From NCBI GenBank assembly GCA_020849855.1, contig JADZFO010000018.1:1-45532 (forward strand): DNA of 45,532 bases. Direction: 5' to 3'. The position numbers and the translations under genes were made by a program. Below are positions 1 through 7,394 of this stretch, piece after piece. Within the stretch, counting starts at the first letter, position 1, and each line of letters starts with the position of its first letter. This DNA comes from a bacterium. GTDB taxonomy: Bacteria; 4484-113; JAFGCY01. Under the pieces are notes generated by a model. The model did no database searches. It was not told the DNA's origin and saw nothing but the letters and a program-made list of their open reading frames with translations.

Positions 1-99
1 CTGATGGGTCCGCTGGGATTCATCCCACCGCGAGAGTATGAGGAGGACTGGTATCGTAACCAGCTACACTGTCCTTCTGGCAGCGTAACCACAGACTAA
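1..99 (+). CDS. IS3-family transposase (OrfB), C-terminal fragment
   Basis: Frame 1 is open from the window edge to a TAA at 97-99, giving a 32-residue tail that contains GFIPPREYEEDWYRNQ. A Gly-[FY]-x-x-P-x-E-[FY]-E pattern near the C-terminus, in a DDE integrase-type protein, is typical of IS3-family OrfB. The stop is followed at once by a sequence that looks like an IS3-type terminal inverted repeat, which supports the call. Only the last residues are visible, so the catalytic DDE residues and any OrfA frameshift signal lie outside the window. The assignment rests on a short tail plus the adjacent end sequence. Confidence 0.6.
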   Translation: MMGPLGFIPPREYEEDWYRNQLHCPSGSVTTD

Positions 100-126
100 T
101 GCCTCCAGGAAACCCGGGATGGTTCA
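1..126 (+). mobile_element. Right end of an IS3-family insertion sequence
   Basis: Directly after the transposase stop, 101-126 reads in reverse complement as TGAACCATCCCGGGTTTCCT followed by GGAGGC. This matches the general form of IS3-family terminal repeats (TGAACC, then CCCGGG, then a TCC/GGAG-rich part). The left end is off the window, so neither the target duplication nor the subgroup can be checked. From here to 228 I see no gene. Confidence 0.55.
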
Positions 127-228
127 ATGTGATCAGGGAGGAGCAGTGGCGGGACAGGTGATCAACGCACTGCTGCATCGGAGGCTCGGAGCGCAGGCGG
201 CTGCACAGCAGGGCCTGCTTTCTTTTAG

Positions 229-813
229 TTACTGGTTCCTGCTTCCAGAGCCCAGCAAACCTTCAGCCAGCAGGGCCTGCCGGTCCAGGAGCTGCTTTTG
301 CGTCTGGCACTTGTTCATCAGTCGTGCCAGCTTCACGTGGCAGGATATGGCGCTTTTTTTGCCGGCGGCAGCCTGGCCCCGGGCATACTCAAGCAGAGCC
401 GCCTTGGCGCCTTCTTCGATCTCAGGCGGCGGCAGCAGGCTTGTCTTCGACTGCTGGCCAAGGCAGGCCGCACCGACGTGTTCGAGCAGACCGGCACCGT
501 TGCCATACTTGTCGAAGTGCCCGGCCCATGGGTCGGCAAAGGGCGACTGCGGGCCGGCCCCCAGCAGCTGTTCAGCGCCCTGCTGCGGCGGATGGCCGAG
601 GTACTTTTCATAGGCCAGCCTGAAGCTGCCGGGCCGCCGCAGAGTGCGCCATTTCAGGCCGTAGACATAGCTGCGACAGATGCTCTCTCCGGAGCCCAGG
701 TCATAGCTGTAGGCATTGTTGGGCCGGCCCCACTTAAGGACGAGGACCAGCCCAAGGGCCAGCAGACCACCCAGAATTGCGATACCAAGCAGGACCAGCC
801 CGTGCCGCTTCAT
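229..813 (-). CDS. Hypothetical single-pass membrane protein
   Basis: A 194-residue protein with a short basic N-terminus (MKRHG) and one strong hydrophobic helix at about residues 5-27, followed by a hydrophilic domain with four cysteines. It looks like an N-terminally anchored protein with its bulk outside the cytoplasm. No lipobox is visible and I do not recognise the family. The start is supported by a -10-like TAGATT exactly 6 nt upstream of the ATG, the spacing seen at many genes in this window. It lies downstream of uvrC on the same strand but appears to have its own promoter. The long overlapping frames on the other strand lack such support. Confidence 0.7.
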   Translation of the reverse strand: MKRHGLVLLGIAILGGLLALGLVLVLKWGRPNNAYSYDLGSGESICRSYVYGLKWRTLRRPGSFRLAYEKYLGHPPQQGAEQLLGAGPQSPFADPWAGHFDKYGNGAGLLEHVGAACLGQQSKTSLLPPPEIEEGAKAALLEYARGQAAAGKKSAISCHVKLARLMNKCQTQKQLLDRQALLAEGLLGSGSRNQ

Positions 814-819
814 GAACAG

Positions 820-825
820 AATCTA
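820..825 (-). promoter_or_regulatory. -10 element of the 229-813 gene (leaderless)
   Basis: TAGATT on the minus strand, 6 nt before the ATG at 813. Transcription would begin at or next to the start codon. No clear -35 is seen. Confidence 0.5.
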
Positions 826-876
826 GCACCGCGCAGCTAATGGCACAACTGCTGGCCGCAAGCTCCAGACAGCCAG

Positions 877-3477
877 CTATTCCTTCGTGAACTCGTTATG
901 CCTCTTGATCCTTCTGATCTTCATCTCGCGGCGCGTCTCGGCCTTGATCTCCTCAAGCTGCTCGTCGCGGTCGAGGTACTTGCGCAGCGCGCCGGCCAGC
1001 TTGGGGCCGACTCCCGGCGCCGCCGCCAGCTCTTCCTCGCTGGCCTCGCGCAGGCGCTTGACCGAGCCGAAGTGCTTGATCAGCGCCTGCTGGCGCACCT
1101 GGCCTACGCCGGGGATGGTGTCCAGCACCGAGAGCTTCATCGCCTTCTCGCGCAGCAGGGCATGCTGGGCATTGCCATAGCGGTGCGCCTCATCGCGCAG
1201 GCCGACCAGCAGGCGCAGGCCCGGGTCGGTGCGCGGCAGGCGCAGCTCCTGCACCGGCCCCCAGCCCGTAGGGGCGGGTCTTGACCCGCCTTCTTCCAGC
1301 GGCACGGGCGTTTCCGCCCGTGGCTCGACTTGATCTTGTAGGGGCGTGGGCTTGTCCCCGCCCTCTTCATACCGCGGCGGCTGGCCGGGGACAAGCCCCG
1401 GCCCTACAAAGCCGGGCGGGTCAAGACCCGCCCCTACTGATCCGGTCGGATCAAGCTCCAGCCGTGCCATCCCGAACTGGCCGGGGTAGTGGTAAACCAG
1501 CTCTTCCTGCTTGGCCAGGGAGCACAGCTTGATCCGCGCCAGGCGCTCGCGCTGCTCAGGGCTGAAGCGCGGGTCGGCCTGCATCGTCTCCAGCACCTCG
1601 CGGCCGCTGGAGAGCTGGCCCTTGCCGCCGTCGAGCATGATCACATCAACTTCCGTGTCCCACTTGCTGTCGCTGAGCAGGCGGGTCAGGCGCCGGCTGA
1701 GGGTCTCGCGCAGCATGGCGAAGTCGTCCGGCGTGTCCTTCAGGCGGATGTTGAAGAGGCGGTACTCACGCGGCGCCTTGCGCCCGCCGATGTTGACCAC
1801 CATCGCGCCCGTGGCCTGCTTGCCCTGCAGGTTGGCGATGTCATAGCCCTCCACCCGCCGCGGCGCCTCGGCCAGGCCCAGGTGCTCGGCCAGGGCCTGC
1901 TGGCCCGGGCTGACCACAAAGTCGTCGCGCACGCCCAGCAGCTCGGTGTGCAGGCGCTCGGCGGCATTGCTGCTGGCCACCTGCAGCAGCTCATAGTGCT
2001 GGCCGGACTTTGGTATCTCAAAGACTACCTGCGCCACCGGTACGGGCTTCTTCACTTTCGTCTTCTTCCTGACTGCTGGCGCATCGGCGGGCTCCGTCTC
2101 AGGCTGGTCAGATGTCGAAGGTCGGAGGTCTGAGTCGGCAGAAGTCAAGCCCTCGGCATCGTCCAAACCGTCTCCGAGCACCGACTTCCGACTTTCGACA
2201 GCTTCGCCTTCGCCTTCGACCTTCGACTTGCGACTATCGACCGGCTTTGCCTTCAGAACCTCGTCCGTCGCCCGCGTCCCGACAGCTTCGATATCAGCGT
2301 CGCTGGCCGCCTTGATCTGCCCCAGCCAGCTCGCCAGCAGGGCCGCGTCCGGCGGTTCGTAAGGCAGCACGATGCGCGGCGGGATGTTCAGCGGGTTGGC
2401 ATAGTGCAGCTTGATGAAGCCGGCCAATACATCGTCGATCTGCTCAGCTTCGGTCGGGATCAGCGCCGCGACCAGGTCATCGTTCTCCACTTCTGACGTG
2501 TCGCTGGTCGCTGGTCGATGGTCGAATTCACCCGGCACCTGCGCGTTGCCCGAATCATCGAATTCCACTTTCGACTTTCGACCTTCGACTGCTGAATCGC
2601 TCAGGCGATGGTTCAGGATGTACTTATGGTCGCCGACCAGGCGGCCGTCGCGCACCGGCATGATCAGCACGCAGGCCTTGTCCTTGCTGCGCGCCACGCC
2701 GACGATATCCATATTCTCGTGGGGCGCGCCGATCATCCGCGTGCGGGCGAAGGAGTTCTCCACCGCGCCTATCAGGTCGCGGTAGCGCGCCGCGGATTCA
2801 TAGTCGCGCTTCTCGGCCCGCTCCGCCATCCGCCGCTTCAGCTCGGCCAGCACCCGGCCATAGTGGCCGTTGAAGAACTCGATGGCATAGCGGACGGTCT
2901 TGCGGTACTCCTCGCGCTTGATGTAGTCCACGCAGGGGCCGGAGCAGAGCTTGAGGTGGTAGTCCAGGCAGGGCTTCTGCATGAACTTCGCACCGTCGAG
3001 CTCCAGCTTGCAGGTGCGCAGCTGGAACAGGCCGGCGATGAACTTCACGGCCGCGCGCACGGCCATGACATTCGTCATCGGCCCCCAGTACTTGGCTTTG
3101 TCGGCAAGGTAGCGCCGCGTGATCATCACCCGCGGGTAAGGCTCGCCAGTGGTGATCTTGATGTAGGGGTAGCTCTTGTCGTCTTTCAGGCTGGTGTTGT
3201 AGAAGGGCTTGAACTGCCGGATCAGCGAGGACTCCAGGATCAGGGCGTCCATCTCCGAGGGCACGATGATCCAGTCCAGGTCCTCGATGCGCGTCACCAG
3301 CTGGGCGATGCGCGGATCGTTCTCCGCGCCGCTCTGGAAATATGTGCTGACGCGGTTCTTCAGGTTCAGGGCCTTGCCGATGTACAGGATCTTCCCCCGG
3401 CGGTCCTTCATCTGGTACACGCCGGGCGCATCGGGCAGCTCGCGCAGCTTGTCGGCAACTATCTGTGTCAGGATCAA
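877..3477 (-). CDS. uvrC: Excinuclease ABC subunit C with repeat-derived insertions
   Basis: UvrC makes the dual incisions of nucleotide excision repair together with UvrA and UvrB. From the TTG at 3477 it is 866 residues, against roughly 600-700 for the family. In order: a GIY-YIG nuclease (GVYQMKD near 18 and YIGKALNLKNR near 31), a UVR motif rich in Arg/Glu (about 210-250), an RNase H-like nuclease domain (VEGYDIANLQGKQATG, then LDGGKGQLSSG) and two C-terminal helix-hairpin-helix motifs (IPGVGQ, PGVGPK). Extra length lies at about residues 295-326, 411-455 and 680-736, each matching a DNA repeat cluster. The TTG has a TATTAT 8 nt upstream and begins right before the conserved LRELPDAPGVY. 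A longer reading from 3660 adds an unconserved basic tail and overlaps the divergent gene. Confidence 0.93.
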   Translation of the reverse strand: MILTQIVADKLRELPDAPGVYQMKDRRGKILYIGKALNLKNRVSTYFQSGAENDPRIAQLVTRIEDLDWIIVPSEMDALILESSLIRQFKPFYNTSLKDDKSYPYIKITTGEPYPRVMITRRYLADKAKYWGPMTNVMAVRAAVKFIAGLFQLRTCKLELDGAKFMQKPCLDYHLKLCSGPCVDYIKREEYRKTVRYAIEFFNGHYGRVLAELKRRMAERAEKRDYESAARYRDLIGAVENSFARTRMIGAPHENMDIVGVARSKDKACVLIMPVRDGRLVGDHKYILNHRLSDSAVEGRKSKVEFDDSGNAQVPGEFDHRPATSDTSEVENDDLVAALIPTEAEQIDDVLAGFIKLHYANPLNIPPRIVLPYEPPDAALLASWLGQIKAASDADIEAVGTRATDEVLKAKPVDSRKSKVEGEGEAVESRKSVLGDGLDDAEGLTSADSDLRPSTSDQPETEPADAPAVRKKTKVKKPVPVAQVVFEIPKSGQHYELLQVASSNAAERLHTELLGVRDDFVVSPGQQALAEHLGLAEAPRRVEGYDIANLQGKQATGAMVVNIGGRKAPREYRLFNIRLKDTPDDFAMLRETLSRRLTRLLSDSKWDTEVDVIMLDGGKGQLSSGREVLETMQADPRFSPEQRERLARIKLCSLAKQEELVYHYPGQFGMARLELDPTGSVGAGLDPPGFVGPGLVPGQPPRYEEGGDKPTPLQDQVEPRAETPVPLEEGGSRPAPTGWGPVQELRLPRTDPGLRLLVGLRDEAHRYGNAQHALLREKAMKLSVLDTIPGVGQVRQQALIKHFGSVKRLREASEEELAAAPGVGPKLAGALRKYLDRDEQLEEIKAETRREMKIRRIKRHNEFTKE
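1268..1437. repeat. Cluster of TGTAGGGGC-type palindromes inside uvrC
   Basis: Four palindromes of the constant-edge family sit here. GTAGGGGC followed by GGGTCTTGACCC runs 1268-1290. A GTGGGCTTGTCCCC core runs 1337-1364. Two inverted copies run 1383-1409 and 1413-1437. A hairpin of another type (ACGGGCG/CGCCCGT) lies near 1303-1321. The cluster keeps the reading frame and adds about 57 residues between the RNase H-like nuclease core and the LRLPR segment. Confidence 0.85.
2111..2244. repeat. Inverted GTCG-heptamer arrays inside uvrC (copy 1)
   Basis: On the plus strand the left arm (2111-2146) carries GTCGAAG, GTCGGAG and GTCTGAG words. The right arm (2181-2244) carries the complementary orientation (CGACTTCCGACTTTCGAC and on). 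In uvrC this encodes the repeated peptides DSRKSKVEGEG and ESRKS. The insert is in frame. Confidence 0.75.
2498..2592. repeat. Inverted GTCG-heptamer arrays inside uvrC (copy 2)
   Basis: The plus-strand left arm (2498-2529) has GTCGCTG repeated, then GTCGATG and GTCGAATTC. The right arm (2559-2592) has CGAATTCCACTTTCGACT and further CGAC words. The same layout as 2111-2244, separated by about 30 bp, encodes EGRKSKVEFDD and then a Pro/Asp/Thr-rich stretch in UvrC. Confidence 0.75.
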
Positions 3478-3485
3478 GGCTTGCG

Positions 3486-3491
3486 ATAATA
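3486..3491 (-). promoter_or_regulatory. -10 element of uvrC
   Basis: TATTAT on the minus strand, 8 nt upstream of the TTG start at 3477. It pairs with a divergent plus-strand promoter about 75 bp away. No convincing -35. Confidence 0.5.
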
Positions 3492-3562
3492 CCCGCGGGC
3501 AGCGCTGTTCTGCTTGCAGCGCCTGTCGTGGCGCCCCTGTCTCATCCGCCGGGCCTGCGCGA

Positions 3563-3568
3563 TAATAG
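3563..3568 (+). promoter_or_regulatory. -10 element of the MBOAT gene
   Basis: TAATAG (or the overlapping GATAAT at 3561-3566), 6-8 nt upstream of the TTG at 3575. A TAG stop in the same frame at 3566-3568 rules out a start further upstream. Confidence 0.45.
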
Positions 3569-3574
3569 TGCGCC

Positions 3575-5005
3575 TTGGTCTTCCCGACCCTCCAATTCGC
3601 CTTTTTCATCACCCTGCTGCTGGCGCTGCTCTTAGTCTTCCGGCGCAGCGGCACGCGCAAGCTGATCCTGCTTGTCGCGTCCTGGGCCTTCTATATGGCC
3701 TGGAACCCGGCCTATATCTGGGTCATCCTGGGCCTCTGCTTCGTGGATTACTGGGTCGGCATCTACCTTGAGCGCATCCAGGAGCAGCGCAAGCGCTATA
3801 TCCTGCTGGCGCTCTCGGTGGTGGCCAACCTGGGCATGCTGGCCTACTTCAAGTACACCGGCTTCCTCTCTGACAGCCTGCTGTGGGTCTTCCGCGAGGC
3901 CGGGCTGAACCTGAACTGGGAGCTCTGGGAAATCACCCTGCCCATCGGCATCTCCTTCCACACCTTCCAGTCCATCTCCTACACCATTGATGTCTACCGC
4001 CGGCAGCTGAAACCGACGCACAACTGGCTGGACTTCCTGCTCTTTGTCGCCTTCTTCCCCCAGCTCGTCGCCGGCCCCATCGTGCGCGCCATCGACTTCC
4101 TGCCCCAGATGCAGCGCGGCGTGCAGCTGCGCTACAGCCCCGAGGCGATCCTGCTTATCGGCTCCGGCATGGTCAAGAAGGTGGTGGTGGCAGACAACCT
4201 GGCGCCCTATGTGGACATCGTCATGTCCGCGCCCGGCGAGCACACCAGCCTGGCGGTGATGCTGGCCACCATCTGTTTCAGCACCCAGATCTACTGCGAC
4301 TTCAGCGGCTACAGCGAGATTGCCATCGGCCTGGCGGCGCTGCTGGGCTACTGGTTCCCGCAGAACTTCAACCAGCCCTACTTCGCCCTCAACCCCAGCG
4401 ACTTCTGGCGGCGCTGGCATATCAGCCTCTCCACCTGGCTGCGCGACTATCTCTATATCTCGCTGGGCGGCAACCGCGGCGGCGTGGTGGCGACCTACCG
4501 CAACCTGGCCCTGACCATGCTGCTGGGCGGCCTGTGGCATGGCGCAAGCTGGAACTTCATCCTCTGGGGCGCCTGGCACGGTGCGCTGCTGATCGGCCAC
4601 CGCCTGCTGGGCGGGGCCATCGCCGCTGTGCCGGCGCTGCGCGGCTTCGCCAAAGGGCGCATCGGTGTGTTTATCTCCTGGTTTGTCTTCCAGTACTGCG
4701 TGCTGATCTCCTGGATCATGTTCCGCCTGACCCACAGCGGCGATCTGATGGAGGGCCTGCGCAAGTTCATCATCTTTGACGGCCAGCTGCGCCTGAACAC
4801 GCCATCCGGCATCCAGCTTAGTTTCCTGCTTATGATCCTGCTGGGCTTCTGGGCCGTGCACACACTGGAGCACTTCGTGAAGTTCAAGCCGCGGGTGGCC
4901 CGGGCGCACCCGGCCTTCCTGTGGGGTTTTGTCGCGCTGTGCACAGCGCTGCTGCTGGTGCTGTGGCCCAGCGAGACGCCGCCCTTCATCTACTTCCAGT
5001 TCTAA
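3575..5005 (+). CDS. MBOAT-family O-acyltransferase (AlgI-like)
   Basis: A 476-residue polytopic membrane protein of the membrane-bound O-acyltransferase family, closest in form to AlgI, which passes acetyl groups across the membrane for polysaccharide O-acetylation. Seen: the family core FVAFFPQLVAGPIVRA, YCDFSGYSEIAIG, FWRRWHISLSTWLRDYLYI and LGGLWHGASWNFILWG. The His in WHGA is the expected catalytic histidine. The start is TTG because an in-frame stop lies just upstream. It is followed after 18 bp by a gene for an SGNH-like protein, the usual AlgI/AlgJ-style pairing, so both probably act on one envelope or extracellular glycan. The substrate is unknown. Confidence 0.9.
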   Translation: MVFPTLQFAFFITLLLALLLVFRRSGTRKLILLVASWAFYMAWNPAYIWVILGLCFVDYWVGIYLERIQEQRKRYILLALSVVANLGMLAYFKYTGFLSDSLLWVFREAGLNLNWELWEITLPIGISFHTFQSISYTIDVYRRQLKPTHNWLDFLLFVAFFPQLVAGPIVRAIDFLPQMQRGVQLRYSPEAILLIGSGMVKKVVVADNLAPYVDIVMSAPGEHTSLAVMLATICFSTQIYCDFSGYSEIAIGLAALLGYWFPQNFNQPYFALNPSDFWRRWHISLSTWLRDYLYISLGGNRGGVVATYRNLALTMLLGGLWHGASWNFILWGAWHGALLIGHRLLGGAIAAVPALRGFAKGRIGVFISWFVFQYCVLISWIMFRLTHSGDLMEGLRKFIIFDGQLRLNTPSGIQLSFLLMILLGFWAVHTLEHFVKFKPRVARAHPAFLWGFVALCTALLLVLWPSETPPFIYFQF

Positions 5006-5023
5006 AGGAGAAGCGCAGACGCC

Positions 5024-6181
5024 ATGGACAAGGCGGGCACAGACGGACGGCAGAGCCTGAGGCTGAAGATCTACACGCCCCACCCCGGGCCGGAGTACAC
5101 CGCGCACAGCGCGGCGCAGTACCCCGATACAGCGGCCGAGAACCGGGTCTTCGCCCTGCTGGGCGGCCTGTGGCTCTTCATCATCGTCCTGCTGGGCCTT
5201 GCCGTGCTCTACCTGGGCTCGCCGGCCAGCCGCAACCTGCACATCGGCAAGCTGGAGCGCATGTACGGCGTGCGTGAGTTCTATGAGCAGCCCCCGGCCG
5301 AGGCCATGGAGAAGCCGCTGTACCTTGGCATCGGGGACAGCGTGACAATCTCCGGTTTCAACGGCTACGCCTTTGATAAGGCCGCAGGCGGCCGCGCCGT
5401 GTCATACAACCTCTCGATCCCCGCCAAGGTCAACCCGGAGTATCTCTTTGACCTGGCCGAGCCGCTGCTGGCCCGGGCCACGGTGATCAGCTTCGTCACC
5501 CCCGCCACCACCTTTGCCAACGACGCCGCCCACCTGGACCAGCGCAAGAGCAACATGTACCGCGTGCTGGGATACAAGGTCGATACGGCCGCCTGGCAGG
5601 CCTATGACCAGCGTCTGCCGGACCAGGACGTGGACTACCTGATGCTGCCGCGCTGGCGGCATGTCCTGGATTCACGCTGGCGCTTCCAGGAAAGCGCCTT
5701 TGAGGGCATTGAGGACCCGGCGGCAGCGCTGGCCGGCAAGGCCCGGCTGGATGGCGGCATCGAAGGCGTGTCCTACAGCGAGGACCTCAAGCATCCCTCA
5801 GTGCCCGGCATCTACACTCCCGAGCGCACAAGGCGCAGCCTGGAGCGGCGCATCCGGGCCAACCCGGGCCTGCTGGACAGCGGCTGGGGGCCTGCTCAGG
5901 AAGCGCTGGCGGCCTTTGACTACCGCGTCCAGGCGCTGGAGGCGGGAGTGCCGCAGGTGGTTCTGGTGATCATCCCCCTGCACCCGCTGATCAGGGAGCG
6001 CATCGGCGAAGAAGGCCTCGCGCATTTCAAGCGCACCGTGCAGGCCTACAGCTCCGAGAAGACCACGGTGCTGGACCTGACCGAGGTTTTTGGCGAGGAA
6101 GGCTTCCGCGATGATGTGCACATCTCGGACGAGGCCAGTATCACCCTGAGCGAGGCGATCGTCCGCGAACTGGGGATCTAG
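5024..6181 (+). CDS. Membrane-anchored SGNH-like protein, partner of the MBOAT protein
   Basis: 385 residues with a cytoplasmic N-terminus, one helix at about 43-64 and a large extracytoplasmic domain. The domain opens with LYLGIGDSVTISG, a GDS motif that fits the nucleophile block of SGNH hydrolases, and near the end has FRDDVHISDEA, which fits the Asp-x-x-His block. This resembles the AlgJ/AlgX/DltD-type partners that complete acyl transfer begun by an MBOAT protein. An AAGGAG ribosome site overlaps the stop of the preceding gene, 13 nt before the ATG, so the two are probably co-translated. Overall similarity to named families is low and the call rests on these two blocks and on context. 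Confidence 0.7.
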   Translation: MDKAGTDGRQSLRLKIYTPHPGPEYTAHSAAQYPDTAAENRVFALLGGLWLFIIVLLGLAVLYLGSPASRNLHIGKLERMYGVREFYEQPPAEAMEKPLYLGIGDSVTISGFNGYAFDKAAGGRAVSYNLSIPAKVNPEYLFDLAEPLLARATVISFVTPATTFANDAAHLDQRKSNMYRVLGYKVDTAAWQAYDQRLPDQDVDYLMLPRWRHVLDSRWRFQESAFEGIEDPAAALAGKARLDGGIEGVSYSEDLKHPSVPGIYTPERTRRSLERRIRANPGLLDSGWGPAQEALAAFDYRVQALEAGVPQVVLVIIPLHPLIRERIGEEGLAHFKRTVQAYSSEKTTVLDLTEVFGEEGFRDDVHISDEASITLSEAIVRELGI

Positions 6182-6246
6182 GCACGCACTCAGCCGGCCT
6201 CAATCAGCCCTTCGCCTTCAGGTGGGCGCACTCTGCTCGCCCATGC

Positions 6247-6274
6247 CTCTTCCCTGTTCCCTCTTCGCTCTCCC
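6247..6274. repeat. Short heptamer array (CTCTTCC/CTGTTCC) after the TPR gene
   Basis: Four consecutive 7-bp words (CTCTTCC, CTGTTCC, CTCTTCG, CTCTCCC) end directly at the stop codon of the minus-strand gene. Only one arm is visible. Confidence 0.45.
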
Positions 6275-7249
6275 CTAGCTGTTCAGCGCATCACGCTGCT
6301 GGCGGTACTGCTCGGCGGCTGCCATGTCGCCAAGCTGCTCGCTGACCTGCACCAGGTCGTCCAGCAGGGCCACGCGGCGGTCGCGGAACTCCTCCTGGCT
6401 CGCCGGGCTGACCTGCTCAAAGGCGCTCAGGGCCTGGCCCAGCCAGCCGCGGGCGGCCGTCATGTCGCCCTTGCGGAAGGCCGCGATGCCAAGATGGAAG
6501 AGGATCTCGGCCTGGTCCACTTTCGCGCCGTCGATCTCGTCCGCCGGCGCGCCCTGGCCGGCCTCGCCCAGGGCCTTGATCCGCGCCTGGTTGGACTGCT
6601 GCGATTCGCTCAGGGTCGCCAGGGCCTCATCAAAGCGGCCGGTGTTGATCTGCATCGAGCCCAGGTCAAAGAGCGCGCCGGCCAGCTCAAACTCCGGGTC
6701 GTTCTTGCGCAGGCGCTGGGCCCGGTCGCGGTAGGTGGAAAGCGCGGCGTCGTCCTTGCCCTGCTCATGTTGGGCATCGCCGATGACCTTCAGGGGATAG
6801 GTACTCATCTCCTCGCCGAAGTAGCGGAAGCCCAGGTCCGCCGCGCGGGCCATGTACTTTTCGGCGTTGGCCCAGTCGGCGGCGTGGTAGTAGGCCTCGC
6901 CCAGCAGGAAGACGCAGTCCACCAGGTGGTCCATGTCGTCATTGGCCTCAAAGGTCTTCACCAGCGGCAGGGCGCCGTCGATGACATCCTGCTCGCGGCC
7001 CTCTTCCTTGGCCAGGATCTCGGAGAGTTCCTCCAGGCGCGCCACCGCGGAGCTGTCCACCTTGCCCTGGGCCGGCTTGCCATTGGAGCTCTTGTCCACC
7101 TGCGGCTTGCCCTCGTTCTCGCCGCGCGGGCGGATCACAGGGTCGCCATCCCAGTCGTCAGCACCGGCGCTTTCGCCGAGGCTCAGCAGGAGGACAGGCA
7201 TCAGGGCCAGCGACATCAGGGCCACCACCAGATTGCGTGAAGTGAGCAT
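6275..7249 (-). CDS. Secreted tetratricopeptide-like repeat protein
   Basis: 324 residues with a Sec signal peptide (hydrophobic 8-24, likely cut near SAGA|DDWD) followed at once by DDWDGDPVI, a motif shared with the protein at 18234. A charged low-complexity linker follows. From about residue 66 the protein is alpha-helical with TPR-like pairs (CVFLLGEAYYHAADWANAEKYM, LFDLGSMQINTGRFDEALATL, LFHLGIAAFRKGDMTAARGWL). It is probably a periplasmic scaffold. The start ATG has TAGAAT 9 nt upstream. No enzymatic motif is seen and its partner is unknown. Confidence 0.8.
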   Translation of the reverse strand: MLTSRNLVVALMSLALMPVLLLSLGESAGADDWDGDPVIRPRGENEGKPQVDKSSNGKPAQGKVDSSAVARLEELSEILAKEEGREQDVIDGALPLVKTFEANDDMDHLVDCVFLLGEAYYHAADWANAEKYMARAADLGFRYFGEEMSTYPLKVIGDAQHEQGKDDAALSTYRDRAQRLRKNDPEFELAGALFDLGSMQINTGRFDEALATLSESQQSNQARIKALGEAGQGAPADEIDGAKVDQAEILFHLGIAAFRKGDMTAARGWLGQALSAFEQVSPASQEEFRDRRVALLDDLVQVSEQLGDMAAAEQYRQQRDALNS

Positions 7250-7258
7250 AAGGCGCAG

Positions 7259-7264
7259 ATTCTA
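7259..7264 (-). promoter_or_regulatory. -10 element of the TPR gene
   Basis: TAGAAT on the minus strand, 9 nt before the ATG at 7249, leaving a leader of 0-3 nt. Confidence 0.55.
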
Positions 7265-7357
7265 GCGCGCGGCAGGCGCCAGCGAGCCTGTCGCAGCAGC
7301 ATTGCGCGGATTCGCAGGGCCGGCAAAGCGCCGCTTGCGGCCGGGCCGGCGCGGCGG

Positions 7358-7363
7358 TATGCT
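7358..7363 (+). promoter_or_regulatory. -10 element of the 7395 lipoprotein gene
   Basis: GGTATGCTTTTGC contains the hexamer TATGCT, about 31 nt before the ATG. Here there is a real leader with a GAGGTGAG ribosome site at 7385-7392. A similar GGGTATGCTTTGC occurs in the intergenic element at 10423. Confidence 0.45.
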
Positions 7364-7394
7364 TTTGCGGTCACCCAACCGGCTGAGGTGAGAA

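Noticed and set aside
3478..3660. N-terminal extension of UvrC
   Set aside because: It overlaps the divergent MBOAT gene, includes the apparent -10 box, and precedes the conserved start of the family.
3632..5242. Long minus-strand frame opposite the MBOAT gene
   Set aside because: Antisense shadow of a clear MBOAT protein; Gln/Asp/His-rich translation with no fold signal.
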